A stretch of 64,000 nucleotides of DNA, from positions 11,184 to 75,183 of the forward strand of contig CAYXVZ010000027.1 of assembly GCA_964468345.1 (NCBI GenBank), in the 5' to 3' direction. Position 1 is the stretch's first letter. The number at the start of each line of letters is the position of its first letter. Below are positions 42,801 through 51,627 of this stretch, in pieces. The notes under the pieces were generated by a model. It was not told where the DNA came from and made no database searches. It saw only the letters and a program-made list of their open reading frames with translations. The translations under genes and the position numbers were made by a program. The DNA is from DALYLB01 sp964468345 (GTDB lineage: Bacteria > Acidobacteriota > Blastocatellia > RBC074).

Positions 42801-44646
42801 TGCCGATCAGGGCATCCGACCAGTCATAATCGGATTGCGCCATCTGTTTGCCGGGCGTGAATTCAAGGCTGCCGTGCGTGCCGAAATGAAAGATCGCATC
42901 GGCCTTGAACGCGTTGCGAACCCATAAATATGAGGCGATGTAAGGATGCGCCGGCGCGACCTTTGCGCCGTGCACGAGTTGAAAGGTATTTTGCCCGACC
43001 GCGGGCAACGGTTGGGGCAGCAAAACGACGTTGCCGAATTTCACGCGCGTGACGGCAATATGATCCTGCCCGTTCTGCGTCCAGCCCATATATTCGCCGG
43101 GAGCCTTGCCATATTTCTCCACAACGGCGTCATAGGATTCCCGGGGCAGATCCTTGGCAACCCATCGTTCATACTCGGGCACGGGAACCAGTTCGGGCGC
43201 GCCGGACTTCACGAAGCCATCGAACGCCCCTTTGGCATACGGCCCGAGCACCGGTCCCTGTTTGAAGATCACTTCCTGAAACGCTTTTTCGGTCGCGGGC
43301 AGGTTCTCGACGCGATAGCCTTCGGCCTGCATCCGCTTGAGCATGTTGAAGAGCGAGGGAATGATTTCAAGGTTCGATGCCGTGAGGGCGTTGTTGCCGG
43401 GCCCTTTGAAATAATAGACGGCGACCTTTTTGTCGCGGTTCGCCATTGTTTTCAAGGCCAGCCATTGTTTGACGGCATCGCAGAACTTCGCCATCCGTTC
43501 CGGGATGGCGCGGAATTCGAGCAGGCCCTCCTGATTGCGGTATTGCGCGATCACCGCGTACGGCGCGACGCCGCCATCGATTTCCGGCAAGGCGATGCTC
43601 ATCGAGACGAGCGCGCCGCTGAATCCCTGTTTGTCCTTGAGCCATTTATCGTATTCCTGAAACACGCTCACCGGCGCCAGCATCGGGACGTTGCGTTCGC
43701 GCAGCCAGTCTTGCGCTTCTTGCGCCTGTCCCAGCGTCAGGCGGCCGTGCGGCATCATCAGGACCAGATCCGGGTTGACCTGCTTGAGAAATTCCAGCCG
43801 TCGCGTGGCCGCTGCGATCGGCACAACGTTCAAGCCGCGTTTGGCGAGTTCGTTGATAAAGGCATCGACATGATCGCGATTCGCATTGAACGGCCCCGGG
43901 ACGCTCGTGAGCAAAGCCACGGTCGGCGCGCCCGCGGTAAAGGCTTTCTTGTCGGCGACGTGTTTTTGAAAGCTCTCGTAATCGCGAAAGATCGCGTCCT
44001 CTTCCAGATAGAAAAATGCATCCTGCGGGATCTCGAAGGGATTTTCCGGCGGCGGGGCGAAGAAGGATTTGCGGTCGATGAATTTTCGGACATACGACAG
44101 CATGCCCTGATAATTCCGATTTCCGCCAAAACGCAGGTAATCGGTCACGGCATCCAGATCCTGCCCTTTGAGATTCGTCACATCCTGATTCGGATTCGTC
44201 GATCCCTCCATGAAAATCGACGTGCCGGCAAATCCCGCGTTCTGTAATTCCTGAAACTGCTCGGGCGATAACTGCAAGCCCCGGCTGAAAACGAAAACAG
44301 CCGGATACTTCCGCGCGCGCGCCAGTTCGGTGAGCGGCAGATTCTCGACCTTCACGAAATACGAGCGGTTCGCCTTTTCAATCCGGGCCAGATTGAATTC
44401 CGGATAGTTCACAAAAGCGATGGCGGTCGGCGCGATATTTTTCGCGTAATATCGATAGGCCGCAAAGACCGCAATACCAATGAGCAAGATCGTCACGGCC
44501 CCGCGCAGAATCGTCCTGCGGCTCGGCCGCTGCGCGGGCAGTTGCAGGCCCGGCCGCTTTCCATTCCCATTCCGATGATGCCCATTGATCGCGTCCGGCA
44601 GGACTTCCTCGATCGTTGTCGTTTGAAGGTCTTCTCTTATCTGCAT
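39835..44646 (-). CDS. CobN/HmuS-like chelatase large subunit, anchored in the membrane at both ends
   Basis: A 1603-residue protein of the CobN/BchH chelatase family. A basic N-terminal tail precedes a membrane helix at ~45-64 (ILRGAVTILLIGIAVFAAY), and a second helix at ~1577-1596 (VAAVSAGVLLALIGLYVW) is followed by RRRRERSL. By the positive-inside rule both ends are cytoplasmic and the body periplasmic, unlike cytosolic CobN. Family motifs are clear: HFGTHGSLEFTPGK (~584-598), NVGEAIIAKRRSY, GFILPSSGGDP with PTGRNLFS, and LGVEPVRDPFGRV. Near the C-terminus NPGCSEFVCGN offers a Cys pair. CobN inserts cobalt into a corrinoid with CobST; HmuS of Bacteroidota is associated with heme demetallation. 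No AAA+ or VWA subunit is nearby; an ExbB-like channel is. Metal removal or insertion on an imported tetrapyrrole is the inference. Confidence 0.88.
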   Translation of the reverse strand: MQIREDLQTTTIEEVLPDAINGHHRNGNGKRPGLQLPAQRPSRRTILRGAVTILLIGIAVFAAYRYYAKNIAPTAIAFVNYPEFNLARIEKANRSYFVKVENLPLTELARARKYPAVFVFSRGLQLSPEQFQELQNAGFAGTSIFMEGSTNPNQDVTNLKGQDLDAVTDYLRFGGNRNYQGMLSYVRKFIDRKSFFAPPPENPFEIPQDAFFYLEEDAIFRDYESFQKHVADKKAFTAGAPTVALLTSVPGPFNANRDHVDAFINELAKRGLNVVPIAAATRRLEFLKQVNPDLVLMMPHGRLTLGQAQEAQDWLRERNVPMLAPVSVFQEYDKWLKDKQGFSGALVSMSIALPEIDGGVAPYAVIAQYRNQEGLLEFRAIPERMAKFCDAVKQWLALKTMANRDKKVAVYYFKGPGNNALTASNLEIIPSLFNMLKRMQAEGYRVENLPATEKAFQEVIFKQGPVLGPYAKGAFDGFVKSGAPELVPVPEYERWVAKDLPRESYDAVVEKYGKAPGEYMGWTQNGQDHIAVTRVKFGNVVLLPQPLPAVGQNTFQLVHGAKVAPAHPYIASYLWVRNAFKADAIFHFGTHGSLEFTPGKQMAQSDYDWSDALIGTTPHFYIYTISNVGEAIIAKRRSYTTTLSHLTPALVESELYGDLKKLQDKFQAYQNASGEIRREYALSIIELAGKIGITKDLNLKLSRPEDLEGEVFGKLENYLEEVAAEKITAGLYTLGNAYEEAKTNSTVTLMAIDRVAEGMADLDLLAGRLTAKQRENKAFFEERYRRPARGVVEGVLRGGTTPEAALVRLIGKENLAFAEEWMKATRKPSDDDVIRGFIGMAGAPRSGAPRPAAESASAEEIDRVRDLVVKILPDPAKKQFIEGLRSEQQFKMSSGLLDPATLERARTIARAVPKMAEAIETGLQPDVNQLLRLMQKEPLRKKTFEFLDDKQLLARVEEERRRIEQEIRQACLSPEKQAALKLVAAGSVPEDLPALKAMLPNLKFLQDNHDKCESVRAVPRQKITEIIGRVSQQIVALEDRNRERARAIQSARMSIQNIGLYKSQLLGSGKAELEAVINGLNGGFILPSSGGDPVVNPLTIPTGRNLFSIDAEKTPSPEAWKVGKQLADTLLQQHLKAHSKYPQKIAVTLWPSDFIETEGALVAEVFYLLGVEPVRDPFGRVLDIKPIPMADLRRPRVDVVVQTAGQFRDLAASRLYLINKAVRMIAGLNEQESFENFVRLGAEQAETGLKEKGLSPVEARQLSTQRVFGGVNGNYGTQIMGLVENGDKWEKEEEVARTYLNNMGEMYDEGDGWGQFRAGAFEVMLRNTEAVVQPRESNTWGPLSLDHVYEFMGGANLAVRYVTGKDPDAYFNDFRNPGQARVQEAKEAISVEARTTLLNPKYIAEYMKGGGSSAEKFAETFRNTYGWDVMKPEAIEEQLWSDLHKVYVKDELNLGVKDWFKRENAAALQEMTAVMLETVRKGYWNASQEQVAEIAQLHTQLIRDHNPGCSEFVCGNEKLQSFISGKLSEADRQAYQGAIAKVLVGDAQSNALVLEKQNAEKVKPMLPAAALFRSGKSVAAVSAGVLLALIGLYVWRRRRERSL

Positions 44647-44743
44647 AATCGAGCGTCAAACCTTTGTGGTACCGGCTTGAGTCCTTGTCATTACCCACAT
44701 ATTCGCACAATTAGTTTTGTGTCCTTCTGCCCGGAACGGGCAG

Positions 44744-44946
44744 CGGAACATAGCCGGTGGTGGAGGCGAAGCCGGAACCACCGGTCCGGCCGAATCCAAC
44801 AATCGCGCCCTGGCAGGGGCGCCGGATGTGCGGGAGAATTCAATGCATTCAAGATCACTCGCAGTCCGGCGCCCCTGCTGGGGCGCGATAAAATCACATA
44901 CAATACCGGTGGTTCCGGCTTCGCCTCCATCACCGGCTATGCTCCG
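44744..44946. repeat. Nested long inverted repeat upstream of the chelatase operon
   Basis: The outer 42-bp arms (44744-44785 and 44905-44946) are nearly perfect. The inner arms (44803-44826 and 44865-44888) are a second 24-bp stem. The element takes up a third of the 592-base space between TonB receptor and CobN-like genes. Confidence 0.93.
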
Positions 44947-45111
44947 ACGCGCTTTCAGCGCGTGATCCGTGCGAAAATTTAGGCAATGAAATGGCTTCAG
45001 CCAGGCCCCACAAAAAAGAAACCTGAATCAATGGAAACAACGTTTGGGCAAATCTTCACCTTGAAGAAACGAAGAGCACGAAGCGGCAGAGCCGATTGGT
45101 ACACGGCAATG

Positions 45112-45206
45112 AAATCAAAAGGCAAAAGGATTGCCCATAAAGTCAATTTTGCGAGATGAGGTATGCACTTTTGACTTTTGATATTTGCCTTTTGCCTTTT
45201 GATTTC
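45112..45206. repeat. Imperfect hairpin, AAAAGGCAAAAGG family
   Basis: Arms near 45112-45150 and 45167-45206 are built of AAAAGGC and AAAAGTC words. A half-element GAAACGAAGAGCACGAAG precedes it at 45065-45082. Both lie just after the TonB receptor gene (transcription right to left). Confidence 0.75.
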
Positions 45207-45238
45207 TGTTTCACCGTACCGATGTTTCTGGTTCTGAT

Positions 45239-48217
45239 TTAGAAACTGAGCCGCAATGCCAGTTGCACGGTGCGCTGGCCATAGACCGACTGCGCCGTGC
45301 CGAAGGCCGGGCTGGCCAGCGTGGTCGAATAGCTCAGGAAGTTGACGTTGTTGAAAAGGTTGAATGCCTCGGTGCGAAATTGCAGGCGCAACCGTTCGGT
45401 GAGTGCGAAATCCTTGTGCAAACCGAAGCTCACATCGACATAGCCGTCCGCGCGTTCGCTGTTGCGGCCGAGCGTGCCGACCGGTGTGGCGGCCGCGAAA
45501 CTGCCCGTGAAGCCGGGAATGATCTGCGGCAGGGCCACGTTCGGCCCAAGACTCCATGCCCGGAAGCTCGTCGCATTCCGAGCGATGGTTCCCGGCACAT
45601 CATTGGGCCGGTTGACGGCCGATCCGTCCGGCGTCGCCGTGCCGCTCAATAAGGTGAACGGCAGCGATGACCGCAGGCTGACGATCGTCGCGGTCTGCCA
45701 TCCGCCGAGCAGGTTGCGAACCAGCCCGCCCCGCAGCTTTTCGTCGAAAGGCAATGCATACATAAAGGCCGCATTGAAATTGTGGCGGATGTCGAAATCC
45801 GACACCGCGCGATCGAGGCGGCGGTTGTTCTCGCTGATGAAAAGCTGCGCATCGGTGCTGATGTCGTCGATGGCTTTGGCCCATGTATAGGATCCGCGCA
45901 TCATCAGGCCCTTGCCCAGGCGCCCGCTAAAGGCCAATTGCAGGCTGTCATAGCTGGAAGAGGCGCCTGTTTCGAGCAGCGTGATTACGCCGTTGCCGAA
46001 TTGCCCGGCCAGCGGCCGCGGATTTGCCGCGCCGTTGAGCGCTGCCGGCCACTGCGCACCACCGTTCGGAAGCCGTGTCAATCCAAGATGCCTGGCCCGC
46101 GTGCCCACGTACGCGGCACTCACCAGCGTTTCGGTGCCGAACAGCCGATAATCCAGCGTGAGATTGAATTGCTGCGCATAGGGCTGCACGATGTCGGGCG
46201 AGGTGATCGTACGGTTCGAACTCGGCGCCCCCGCGCCGCCGGTCAGATTCGAAAGCGAGGGGCGGAAATACGTGAAGGTCTGCACCCGCGGCGGCGTGAA
46301 CCGCAGCTGCCCGATGTAATTCATCGGCAGCGGCGTATAAAAGATGCCGTAGCCCCCGCGCACCACCAGGTCCTTTTGCCGGCCCGGGGTCCAGGCGAAG
46401 CCCACGCGCGGCGCGAAATTATTCATATCCGTATCGTAATTCACCGGGACGCGATCGTATTTGTCGCCAGGGGTGGTGTATGCCTCCCAGCGCGCGCCGA
46501 AATTGATCTGCAGGTTTGGCCGCACGCGCCAGTCATCCTGGGCATAGAGTCCGAATTCCTTTGCGCGCTGATCCAGGCGCGGATCGCCGATCGCGCGCGT
46601 GTAGACTGTTGGCCGCCCGGCCAGAAAATCTCCCCGCGAAGCAAAAACCATCACGCCGTCAAAGTTTGTGTTCGACGTCGTGTTCGCCTGAATGAAGCGC
46701 AACACGCCGCCGAATTTGATGCCGTGGCCGCCCGCCGTCCACGAGGTATCGTTCGAAGCCTGATAGTTATGCAGCTTGATGAAATCGCGGAAAAAGCTGC
46801 CGATGCGTTCGGCGCCGGTCACCGTCATAAAGCCGACCCGCCCGTTCTGGGCCGGATCGCCCAGTTGCGGCGCATCCGGCCGACTGTTCGAAGTCCGCCA
46901 TGTGTAATACACGCGGGTTTCGTTCGTCAGCCGGCTGCTGAAACTCGAATTCCAGGCCATCGCATAACTGCCGTTATCGCTATTGAAACTCGCTCCCTGC
47001 GCGAAAAAGGGAAAGATGTCGACCGGCTGCGAAGCGGTCTTGGTATAGCGGAAATTCAGCAGGTTCTTCTCGTTCATCACATAGTCCAGCCGGCCGAAAT
47101 AAAACAGGCCTCCCTGTCGGGCCCGGCGCACCGTCGGATCGAAATTCGGCTGCGCCAGGCTGGTCGTCGGAATATTCGGCAGCGGGTAATGCGACAGCAA
47201 CGCGCGCACCTCGGGCGCGGCCGCGGCGCGCTCGGCCTCGGTGAAAGTGAAGACCGCATTGCGCAGATTGATCGAACGATCGCCCACGCCCTCGCCGTTG
47301 ATATTGAAGAAGAGCCGATCTTTGAGAATGGCGCCGTTCAGCACGACGCCGAAATGATTGCGCAGGAACAATCCCTTGCGATTAAAGATCGGATTTCGCG
47401 CGTCGAGCGCGGCATTGCGATGGAAGTTGTATGCCTTGCCATGCCACGCGTTCGAGCCCGCCTGTGTGACCAGATTGATCGTCCCGCCCGCCGCGCGGCC
47501 ATATTCGGCCTTGTAGTTGTTTGTCTGCACCTCGGTCGTGGTGAGCACCTCCTGGCTGACGGGTTGTTCGCTCAGCCCCGTGCCGTTGAGAATGCCGCCG
47601 ATCGGATCGTTAAAATCCGCCCCGTCCACCATGACATTCACCGTGTTAACCGGCCGCAGCCCATTGATCGCAAATGGCGCGTGCGCCGACCGAAGCGCGG
47701 AGGGCGTAATCCCCGGCAACAGATAGACCTGCGTGCGATAGTTTCTCCCCTGGCCGGCGGCTACCATCGGCAGATCCGTATTCTCGACTTCATTGAAAGC
47801 TCCGCCGCGACTGGCCGACACCTGCGCGCGGCTGATTTCATCGAGCGATCCGACGACATTCACCGTATCGTTCACCGCGCCGGCCTGCAGGCTGACGCGC
47901 TGATAGAGCGAATCGCCGGCAAGCACCCGAAGCGATTTTTCGCGCTTATAGGTCGCGAAGCCCGTCTGCGAAATTTCGATTGTGTATAACCCCGGCAACA
48001 ATGCCGTCAGGCGAAATTGCCCATTCTCATCGGTCGTCGACTCCCGAACGAACTGCCGTTCCTCCTGCGTGAGCCGAACCGTTGCATTCGCGACCGGCGC
48101 ACCATTCGCGTCATTGACCAGGCCACTGACGGTCCCGTTGACATTTTGCGCGGTCGCAATCCAGGCCAGGCTCATCAGGGCAAGGCACAGCCCTCCCATT
48201 CCCCTCAAAATGTTCAT
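45239..48217 (-). CDS. TonB-dependent receptor upstream of the CobN-like operon
   Basis: A 992-residue outer-membrane receptor. AGGAG lies about nine bases before the ATG, which opens a signal peptide (MNILRGMGGLCLALMSLAW, then IATAQ). A carboxypeptidase-regulatory-like sandwich (GTVSGLVNDANGAPVANATV) is followed by a plug (INGLRPVNTVNVMVDGADFN) and a barrel that ends in LRLSF. Being the gene immediately upstream on the same strand, separated by 592 bases of mostly repeat DNA, it is the natural candidate for bringing the substrate of the CobN-like protein across the outer membrane. Nothing in its sequence identifies heme or cobalamin as ligand: I saw no FRAP/NPNL heme-receptor signature. Co-regulation with the chelatase operon is unproven. 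Confidence 0.9.
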   Translation of the reverse strand: MNILRGMGGLCLALMSLAWIATAQNVNGTVSGLVNDANGAPVANATVRLTQEERQFVRESTTDENGQFRLTALLPGLYTIEISQTGFATYKREKSLRVLAGDSLYQRVSLQAGAVNDTVNVVGSLDEISRAQVSASRGGAFNEVENTDLPMVAAGQGRNYRTQVYLLPGITPSALRSAHAPFAINGLRPVNTVNVMVDGADFNDPIGGILNGTGLSEQPVSQEVLTTTEVQTNNYKAEYGRAAGGTINLVTQAGSNAWHGKAYNFHRNAALDARNPIFNRKGLFLRNHFGVVLNGAILKDRLFFNINGEGVGDRSINLRNAVFTFTEAERAAAAPEVRALLSHYPLPNIPTTSLAQPNFDPTVRRARQGGLFYFGRLDYVMNEKNLLNFRYTKTASQPVDIFPFFAQGASFNSDNGSYAMAWNSSFSSRLTNETRVYYTWRTSNSRPDAPQLGDPAQNGRVGFMTVTGAERIGSFFRDFIKLHNYQASNDTSWTAGGHGIKFGGVLRFIQANTTSNTNFDGVMVFASRGDFLAGRPTVYTRAIGDPRLDQRAKEFGLYAQDDWRVRPNLQINFGARWEAYTTPGDKYDRVPVNYDTDMNNFAPRVGFAWTPGRQKDLVVRGGYGIFYTPLPMNYIGQLRFTPPRVQTFTYFRPSLSNLTGGAGAPSSNRTITSPDIVQPYAQQFNLTLDYRLFGTETLVSAAYVGTRARHLGLTRLPNGGAQWPAALNGAANPRPLAGQFGNGVITLLETGASSSYDSLQLAFSGRLGKGLMMRGSYTWAKAIDDISTDAQLFISENNRRLDRAVSDFDIRHNFNAAFMYALPFDEKLRGGLVRNLLGGWQTATIVSLRSSLPFTLLSGTATPDGSAVNRPNDVPGTIARNATSFRAWSLGPNVALPQIIPGFTGSFAAATPVGTLGRNSERADGYVDVSFGLHKDFALTERLRLQFRTEAFNLFNNVNFLSYSTTLASPAFGTAQSVYGQRTVQLALRLSF

Positions 48218-48506
48218 TTCGAACTCTCCTGATTGTTTTGGATGTATTTCTCGAAGCCGGGAAGATATGCAGATCGCCCCATCAGGGCGACCGATATTTA
48301 ATGAATGGCTGATTTTCAGGAATGAATAGCGAGATTTAAGGAATGACCGTCGTGCCGGGATTTTTCAGCCAAGCTGAATTATCCAAGCATGATTTTCATA
48401 TGCCGAACGAGAGAGAGTACGAAACAAACGAAGTGTCATTTGAACTTTTGGGTGCTTCGTTTTTCGTCTCTTTTGTAACCCTACATTGAAAAATCGTGAT
48501 GCAGAA

Positions 48507-48586
48507 AATAAACCGCCAAGAACGCCAGGAGCACCAAGAAGAATAGCAATAATTCTTGGTGCTCCTGGCGTTCTTGGCGGTTTATT
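48507..48586. repeat. Perfect long hairpin, ACCGCCAAGAACGCCAGGAG family
   Basis: A perfect 34-bp stem (48507-48540 and 48553-48586) with a 12-nt loop. Sister of 11577-11652, differing in several words but always on both arms. A degraded GTACGAAACAAACGAAG half-element lies at 48417-48440. Confidence 0.95.
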
Positions 48587-48607
48587 CTTTCTTCCTTGGT
48601 TAAGGAG

Positions 48608-48685
48608 AAAACGGAATAGACGGGAATAACGGAACAGAATGTATATTGACTCCGTGTGTTCCGTTATTTCCGTCTATTCCGTTTT
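48608..48685. repeat. Long hairpin, CGGAATAGACGGGAATAACGG family
   Basis: Arms at 48608-48636 and 48657-48685, nearly perfect, 22 bases after the previous hairpin. A CTTCGTGTTCTTCGTTTCTT half-arm follows at 48720-48745. Together they fill the 540-base spacer 48218-48756. Confidence 0.9.
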
Positions 48686-48756
48686 TTTTCCCTCAAGTGA
48701 TTCGGTTACGGCTTCGCCGCTTCGTGTTCTTCGTTTCTTCGTGGTATTTAGAGCGT

Positions 48757-50121
48757 TTACTTGTCTTGATTCAGTGCTCTGCCCGCCAGCAGAAACAGCG
48801 CGCCGCTCAGGGCGAAGAGAGAGAGAATCGAGAGCGGAAAACGTACCGGATTCGCTTCATCGCTGAATTCGTGAACGGGCATGCGCCCCCATTCCATGGT
48901 CGCCGGCGCATCGACGCGCATCAGGTAGGGATAGAAAAAACGCCGCACCTGTTCGTGAAAATCGCGAACGGAATCGAGGTAGGCGAGATGGTGGTGCAGA
49001 TCGGTCCGCGCGATTTCATTGAATCCCCCTTGCGCGTTGATCGTGGGAATCAGCCAGGCAATCCGGGCCATCCATTCCCGGCGAGCAAGGAGCTTTGCGC
49101 GAAACTCCCGCGAAGAAGCGGCGGCGGCTTCATCGCCCAGATGCTGCGCTGCGTAATACCAGCCCCAGGAGAATTTTTCCTCGGCAGGTTTAAACGAGGC
49201 GTATTCCGGATAGCGCTGAGAAAACTGCCGCATGGTTTCGGCCTTGGGCCGATCCCATTGCCTGTGATAGCCCTCGCGCTGGTTGACCGTGACATCCATC
49301 GCCTCGGGCACGGGCAGCAGAATCGTGAAGAGGACATTGAGCGCCGCCGGAATCAGAATGCTCACCGTCAGCCAGACGCCGAGCAGAGCCAGCGCATTGA
49401 AATTCGACGAGCGGCGAAACGTGAGCACGAAAAACGACAGGGCGAACCAGAACAGCAAATAGCCGAGGCTGAGCACGAGCACAATCCCCGCGCGCCGATC
49501 GAGCGGCAAACGCAGCCACAAAAACGCCACGACTATCGTCACCGTCCAGACGCCGAGCACGGCCGCAAAGCGCAAGGCGGCTTTGAGCAGCAGCATTCGC
49601 TGCGGCGACACCGGCTGGGAACGAAGCAGGCTCCAGGTTCCCTGTTCCTGTTCCGCCGACAGCGTGTTGTGCGTGAAGGCGATGATCAGCAGCGGATAGA
49701 GAAAGACGAGCAGAAAGGCCAGATCGAAATTCCCCAGCGCCAACGTGGATGGATTGCTGAGATCGCTGTCATAGAGTTGCGCTTCGAGCGTCAGCATCCG
49801 CACTTTCAGATTGTATGGATTAACATCCCGCAAGCCCACCGACAAGGGCGCAAAACGCGATGGTTCGTGCGTCGTGAAATGATTGATGTAATACAAGGCA
49901 TTCGCGGGATCGGGTGAGGCGTGCTGCGCGATCATCTTCTCCTGATGCTCGCGTTGCATCTGCGGCGTTTCGGAAATTACGCGTTGCTGCGCGGCGATCA
50001 CGCGGCGGCCGTGCTCGATCGCATACAGCCCCGCAAGAAAGATGACCAGCAGGCCCGCGATCACGGCGCGGCCCGCAAGGAAGTTTTTCAGTTCGAGTCG
50101 TAATAATCGGCGCGAATTCAT
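48757..50121 (-). CDS. DUF3526-type ABC-2 permease, second subunit
   Basis: A 454-codon membrane protein. The ATG at 50121 overlaps the preceding permease stop by four bases. Helices include AVIAGLLVIFLAGLYAI near the N-terminus, a large periplasmic loop of ~100 residues, then LAFLLVFLYPLLIIAFTHNT, SAEQEQGTWSLLRSQPVSPQ (a coupling-helix motif of ABC-2 permeases) and several more, with a second extracytoplasmic domain before the last helix. This two-loop layout corresponds to the DUF3526 permease family. With its paralogue at 50118-51605 and the ATPase at 55576-56280 it would form a heteromeric ABC transporter. Substrate unknown; adjacent receptor and oxidase genes point to a metallophore or amine-containing compound. 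Confidence 0.85.
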   Translation of the reverse strand: MNSRRLLRLELKNFLAGRAVIAGLLVIFLAGLYAIEHGRRVIAAQQRVISETPQMQREHQEKMIAQHASPDPANALYYINHFTTHEPSRFAPLSVGLRDVNPYNLKVRMLTLEAQLYDSDLSNPSTLALGNFDLAFLLVFLYPLLIIAFTHNTLSAEQEQGTWSLLRSQPVSPQRMLLLKAALRFAAVLGVWTVTIVVAFLWLRLPLDRRAGIVLVLSLGYLLFWFALSFFVLTFRRSSNFNALALLGVWLTVSILIPAALNVLFTILLPVPEAMDVTVNQREGYHRQWDRPKAETMRQFSQRYPEYASFKPAEEKFSWGWYYAAQHLGDEAAAASSREFRAKLLARREWMARIAWLIPTINAQGGFNEIARTDLHHHLAYLDSVRDFHEQVRRFFYPYLMRVDAPATMEWGRMPVHEFSDEANPVRFPLSILSLFALSGALFLLAGRALNQDK

Positions 50122-51605
50122 TTCACAAGCCCCGGGCGCAGGCGCGCAAACAGAAAGACGACGAGCAGGCTCCATCCGAACAACGAAGCAATAGAAAGCC
50201 AATAAGGACGAATGGCATCGCCGATCGAAGGCGGGCGGTATTCAAACGAGGGAAACTCCTGCCAGTGCGAACGGCTCACGCGCTGGGCGCGGTCGTTTTC
50301 AAATTTGACCTCGTCCATATGCACCTGATTCAGCTTCTGCACCATGTCATAGCGGAATCTTTCGGCCTGCCATTGAAATTCGACATAGTGCGCCAGGTCG
50401 GATCCCGCCAGCGCCATCGAGAGCGTGCGAATTGCGAGAAAGGGGTTGAGGGCGGCGAGCCACTCGCTGATGCGATTCTGGCTGCGAAAGGTGTCCAGCA
50501 ACTCGCTGTATTGCCGCCGAAAGATGTCGGAGCTGATCTTCTCGGCTTCGAGCATCACGAACGCGCCGTAATTGAAGGGCAGATCCTTGACGTTCTGAAC
50601 ATTGTATTTCCGGAGTGTTTCAGCGCGCAGCGCGGCGAAATGCGGATCGTTCGGATTGTGGCTGTCGCCTTCGCGAAGCATCGCATTTTCGAGGGCGGCT
50701 TCGAATTCGACCTTGCCCGGCGCGGGCGAAAGGGCCGCGCCCAGCGTTTGCGCGGCGCGCGGCACGACAACGCAGAGCACGATCCATAGCAGAATCAGAC
50801 TGGTCAGCGCGCCGCGGGAACTTGGCTGCCGGGCCGAGACGATGATGGCGAGCGCGGCGCAGATGAAAAGATACATCGTATACCCAGCAATCAATCCGGC
50901 TGCCCGCCCCGCGACATCCCCATTGACCTCTCCGCCGGACAGCAGATACCAGGCCAAGAGCAGCAGCACGCCCGGCATCGTGATCAGCAATGCCATCGTG
51001 GTGGCGCCCAGCAGTTTGCCCCACAACAGGCCGCGCCAGGGAATGCCCTGCGCCAGCAGCATCGCCAGCGTGCCGTTTTCACGTTCGGCCGTGATCGCTC
51101 CGAAAACGAGAAAGAAAATCGCCAGCGGCGCCAGCAACTGCAACACCATGGCCGGGCTCAATTCGCCGAACCGAAGCATGCCGCCTGAATGTCGGGCCTC
51201 GCTGAAATTCGCGGAGTTCTGGCGATGGGGTTCGAGAAAGACCGATGTGCCGGCAAAGCTGTCCACGCCGGCGTCGAAAAAGCTCAATGGCGCCTTGGGC
51301 CGAAAGGCGAGGTAGCCATAATGCGAGGCGCGATGCGGATGCCGGTCCGGCTGTTCCAGCCAGTTCGTGCGAACGCGCTGCTGATATTCCTCGCGCTGCG
51401 CATTGAGCTTCGCCTGATTCTGCCGCGCAATGATTGCCGAGAGCAGCAGCAGCGCCGTCAGGCTGACACAGGCGATCTGCAAGGATCGATTGCGCAGGCC
51501 GTGCCGAATCTCGTTGGCCGCAATGCGAAAGCGTTGACTTCCGGGGCTCATCACCCGTTCCGATTCCGCTTGATATGTCCTGGCATCGGCTTTCGATATG
51601 CTCAT
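50118..51605 (-). CDS. DUF3526-type ABC-2 permease, first subunit
   Basis: A 495-residue membrane protein related to the gene downstream. The N-terminal helix is LQIACVSLTALLLLSAIIA, followed by a periplasmic loop, then VLQLLAPLAIFFLVFGAITA and the coupling motif AERENGTLAMLLAQGIPW typical of ABC-2 permeases, more helices, a second soluble loop with a DUF3526 character, and a final helix IASLFGWSLLVVFLFA. An ATG at 51551 (MSPGSQRF) is an alternative start with similar support. It is preceded by 258 bases of hairpin repeat and then the flavoprotein gene. Its TGA overlaps the next permease ATG, so a 1:1 complex is expected. Confidence 0.84.
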   Translation of the reverse strand: MSISKADARTYQAESERVMSPGSQRFRIAANEIRHGLRNRSLQIACVSLTALLLLSAIIARQNQAKLNAQREEYQQRVRTNWLEQPDRHPHRASHYGYLAFRPKAPLSFFDAGVDSFAGTSVFLEPHRQNSANFSEARHSGGMLRFGELSPAMVLQLLAPLAIFFLVFGAITAERENGTLAMLLAQGIPWRGLLWGKLLGATTMALLITMPGVLLLLAWYLLSGGEVNGDVAGRAAGLIAGYTMYLFICAALAIIVSARQPSSRGALTSLILLWIVLCVVVPRAAQTLGAALSPAPGKVEFEAALENAMLREGDSHNPNDPHFAALRAETLRKYNVQNVKDLPFNYGAFVMLEAEKISSDIFRRQYSELLDTFRSQNRISEWLAALNPFLAIRTLSMALAGSDLAHYVEFQWQAERFRYDMVQKLNQVHMDEVKFENDRAQRVSRSHWQEFPSFEYRPPSIGDAIRPYWLSIASLFGWSLLVVFLFARLRPGLVK

Positions 51606-51627
51606 TTCTTCACTTCAATATGTTACT

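Noticed and set aside
42946..44247. A 433-codon open frame on the plus strand
   Set aside because: It is antisense to the CobN-like gene, whose family motifs support the minus strand.
39835..44646. Cobaltochelatase CobN of cobalamin biosynthesis
   Set aside because: Membrane anchors at both ends, no cobS/cobT or other cob genes, and linkage to ExbB-like and DUF2149 genes point to another role.
45782..47989. A 735-codon open frame on the plus strand
   Set aside because: It is antisense to the TonB receptor gene, whose plug and barrel motifs are clear; the frame has no recognisable domain and reflects GC-rich codon bias.
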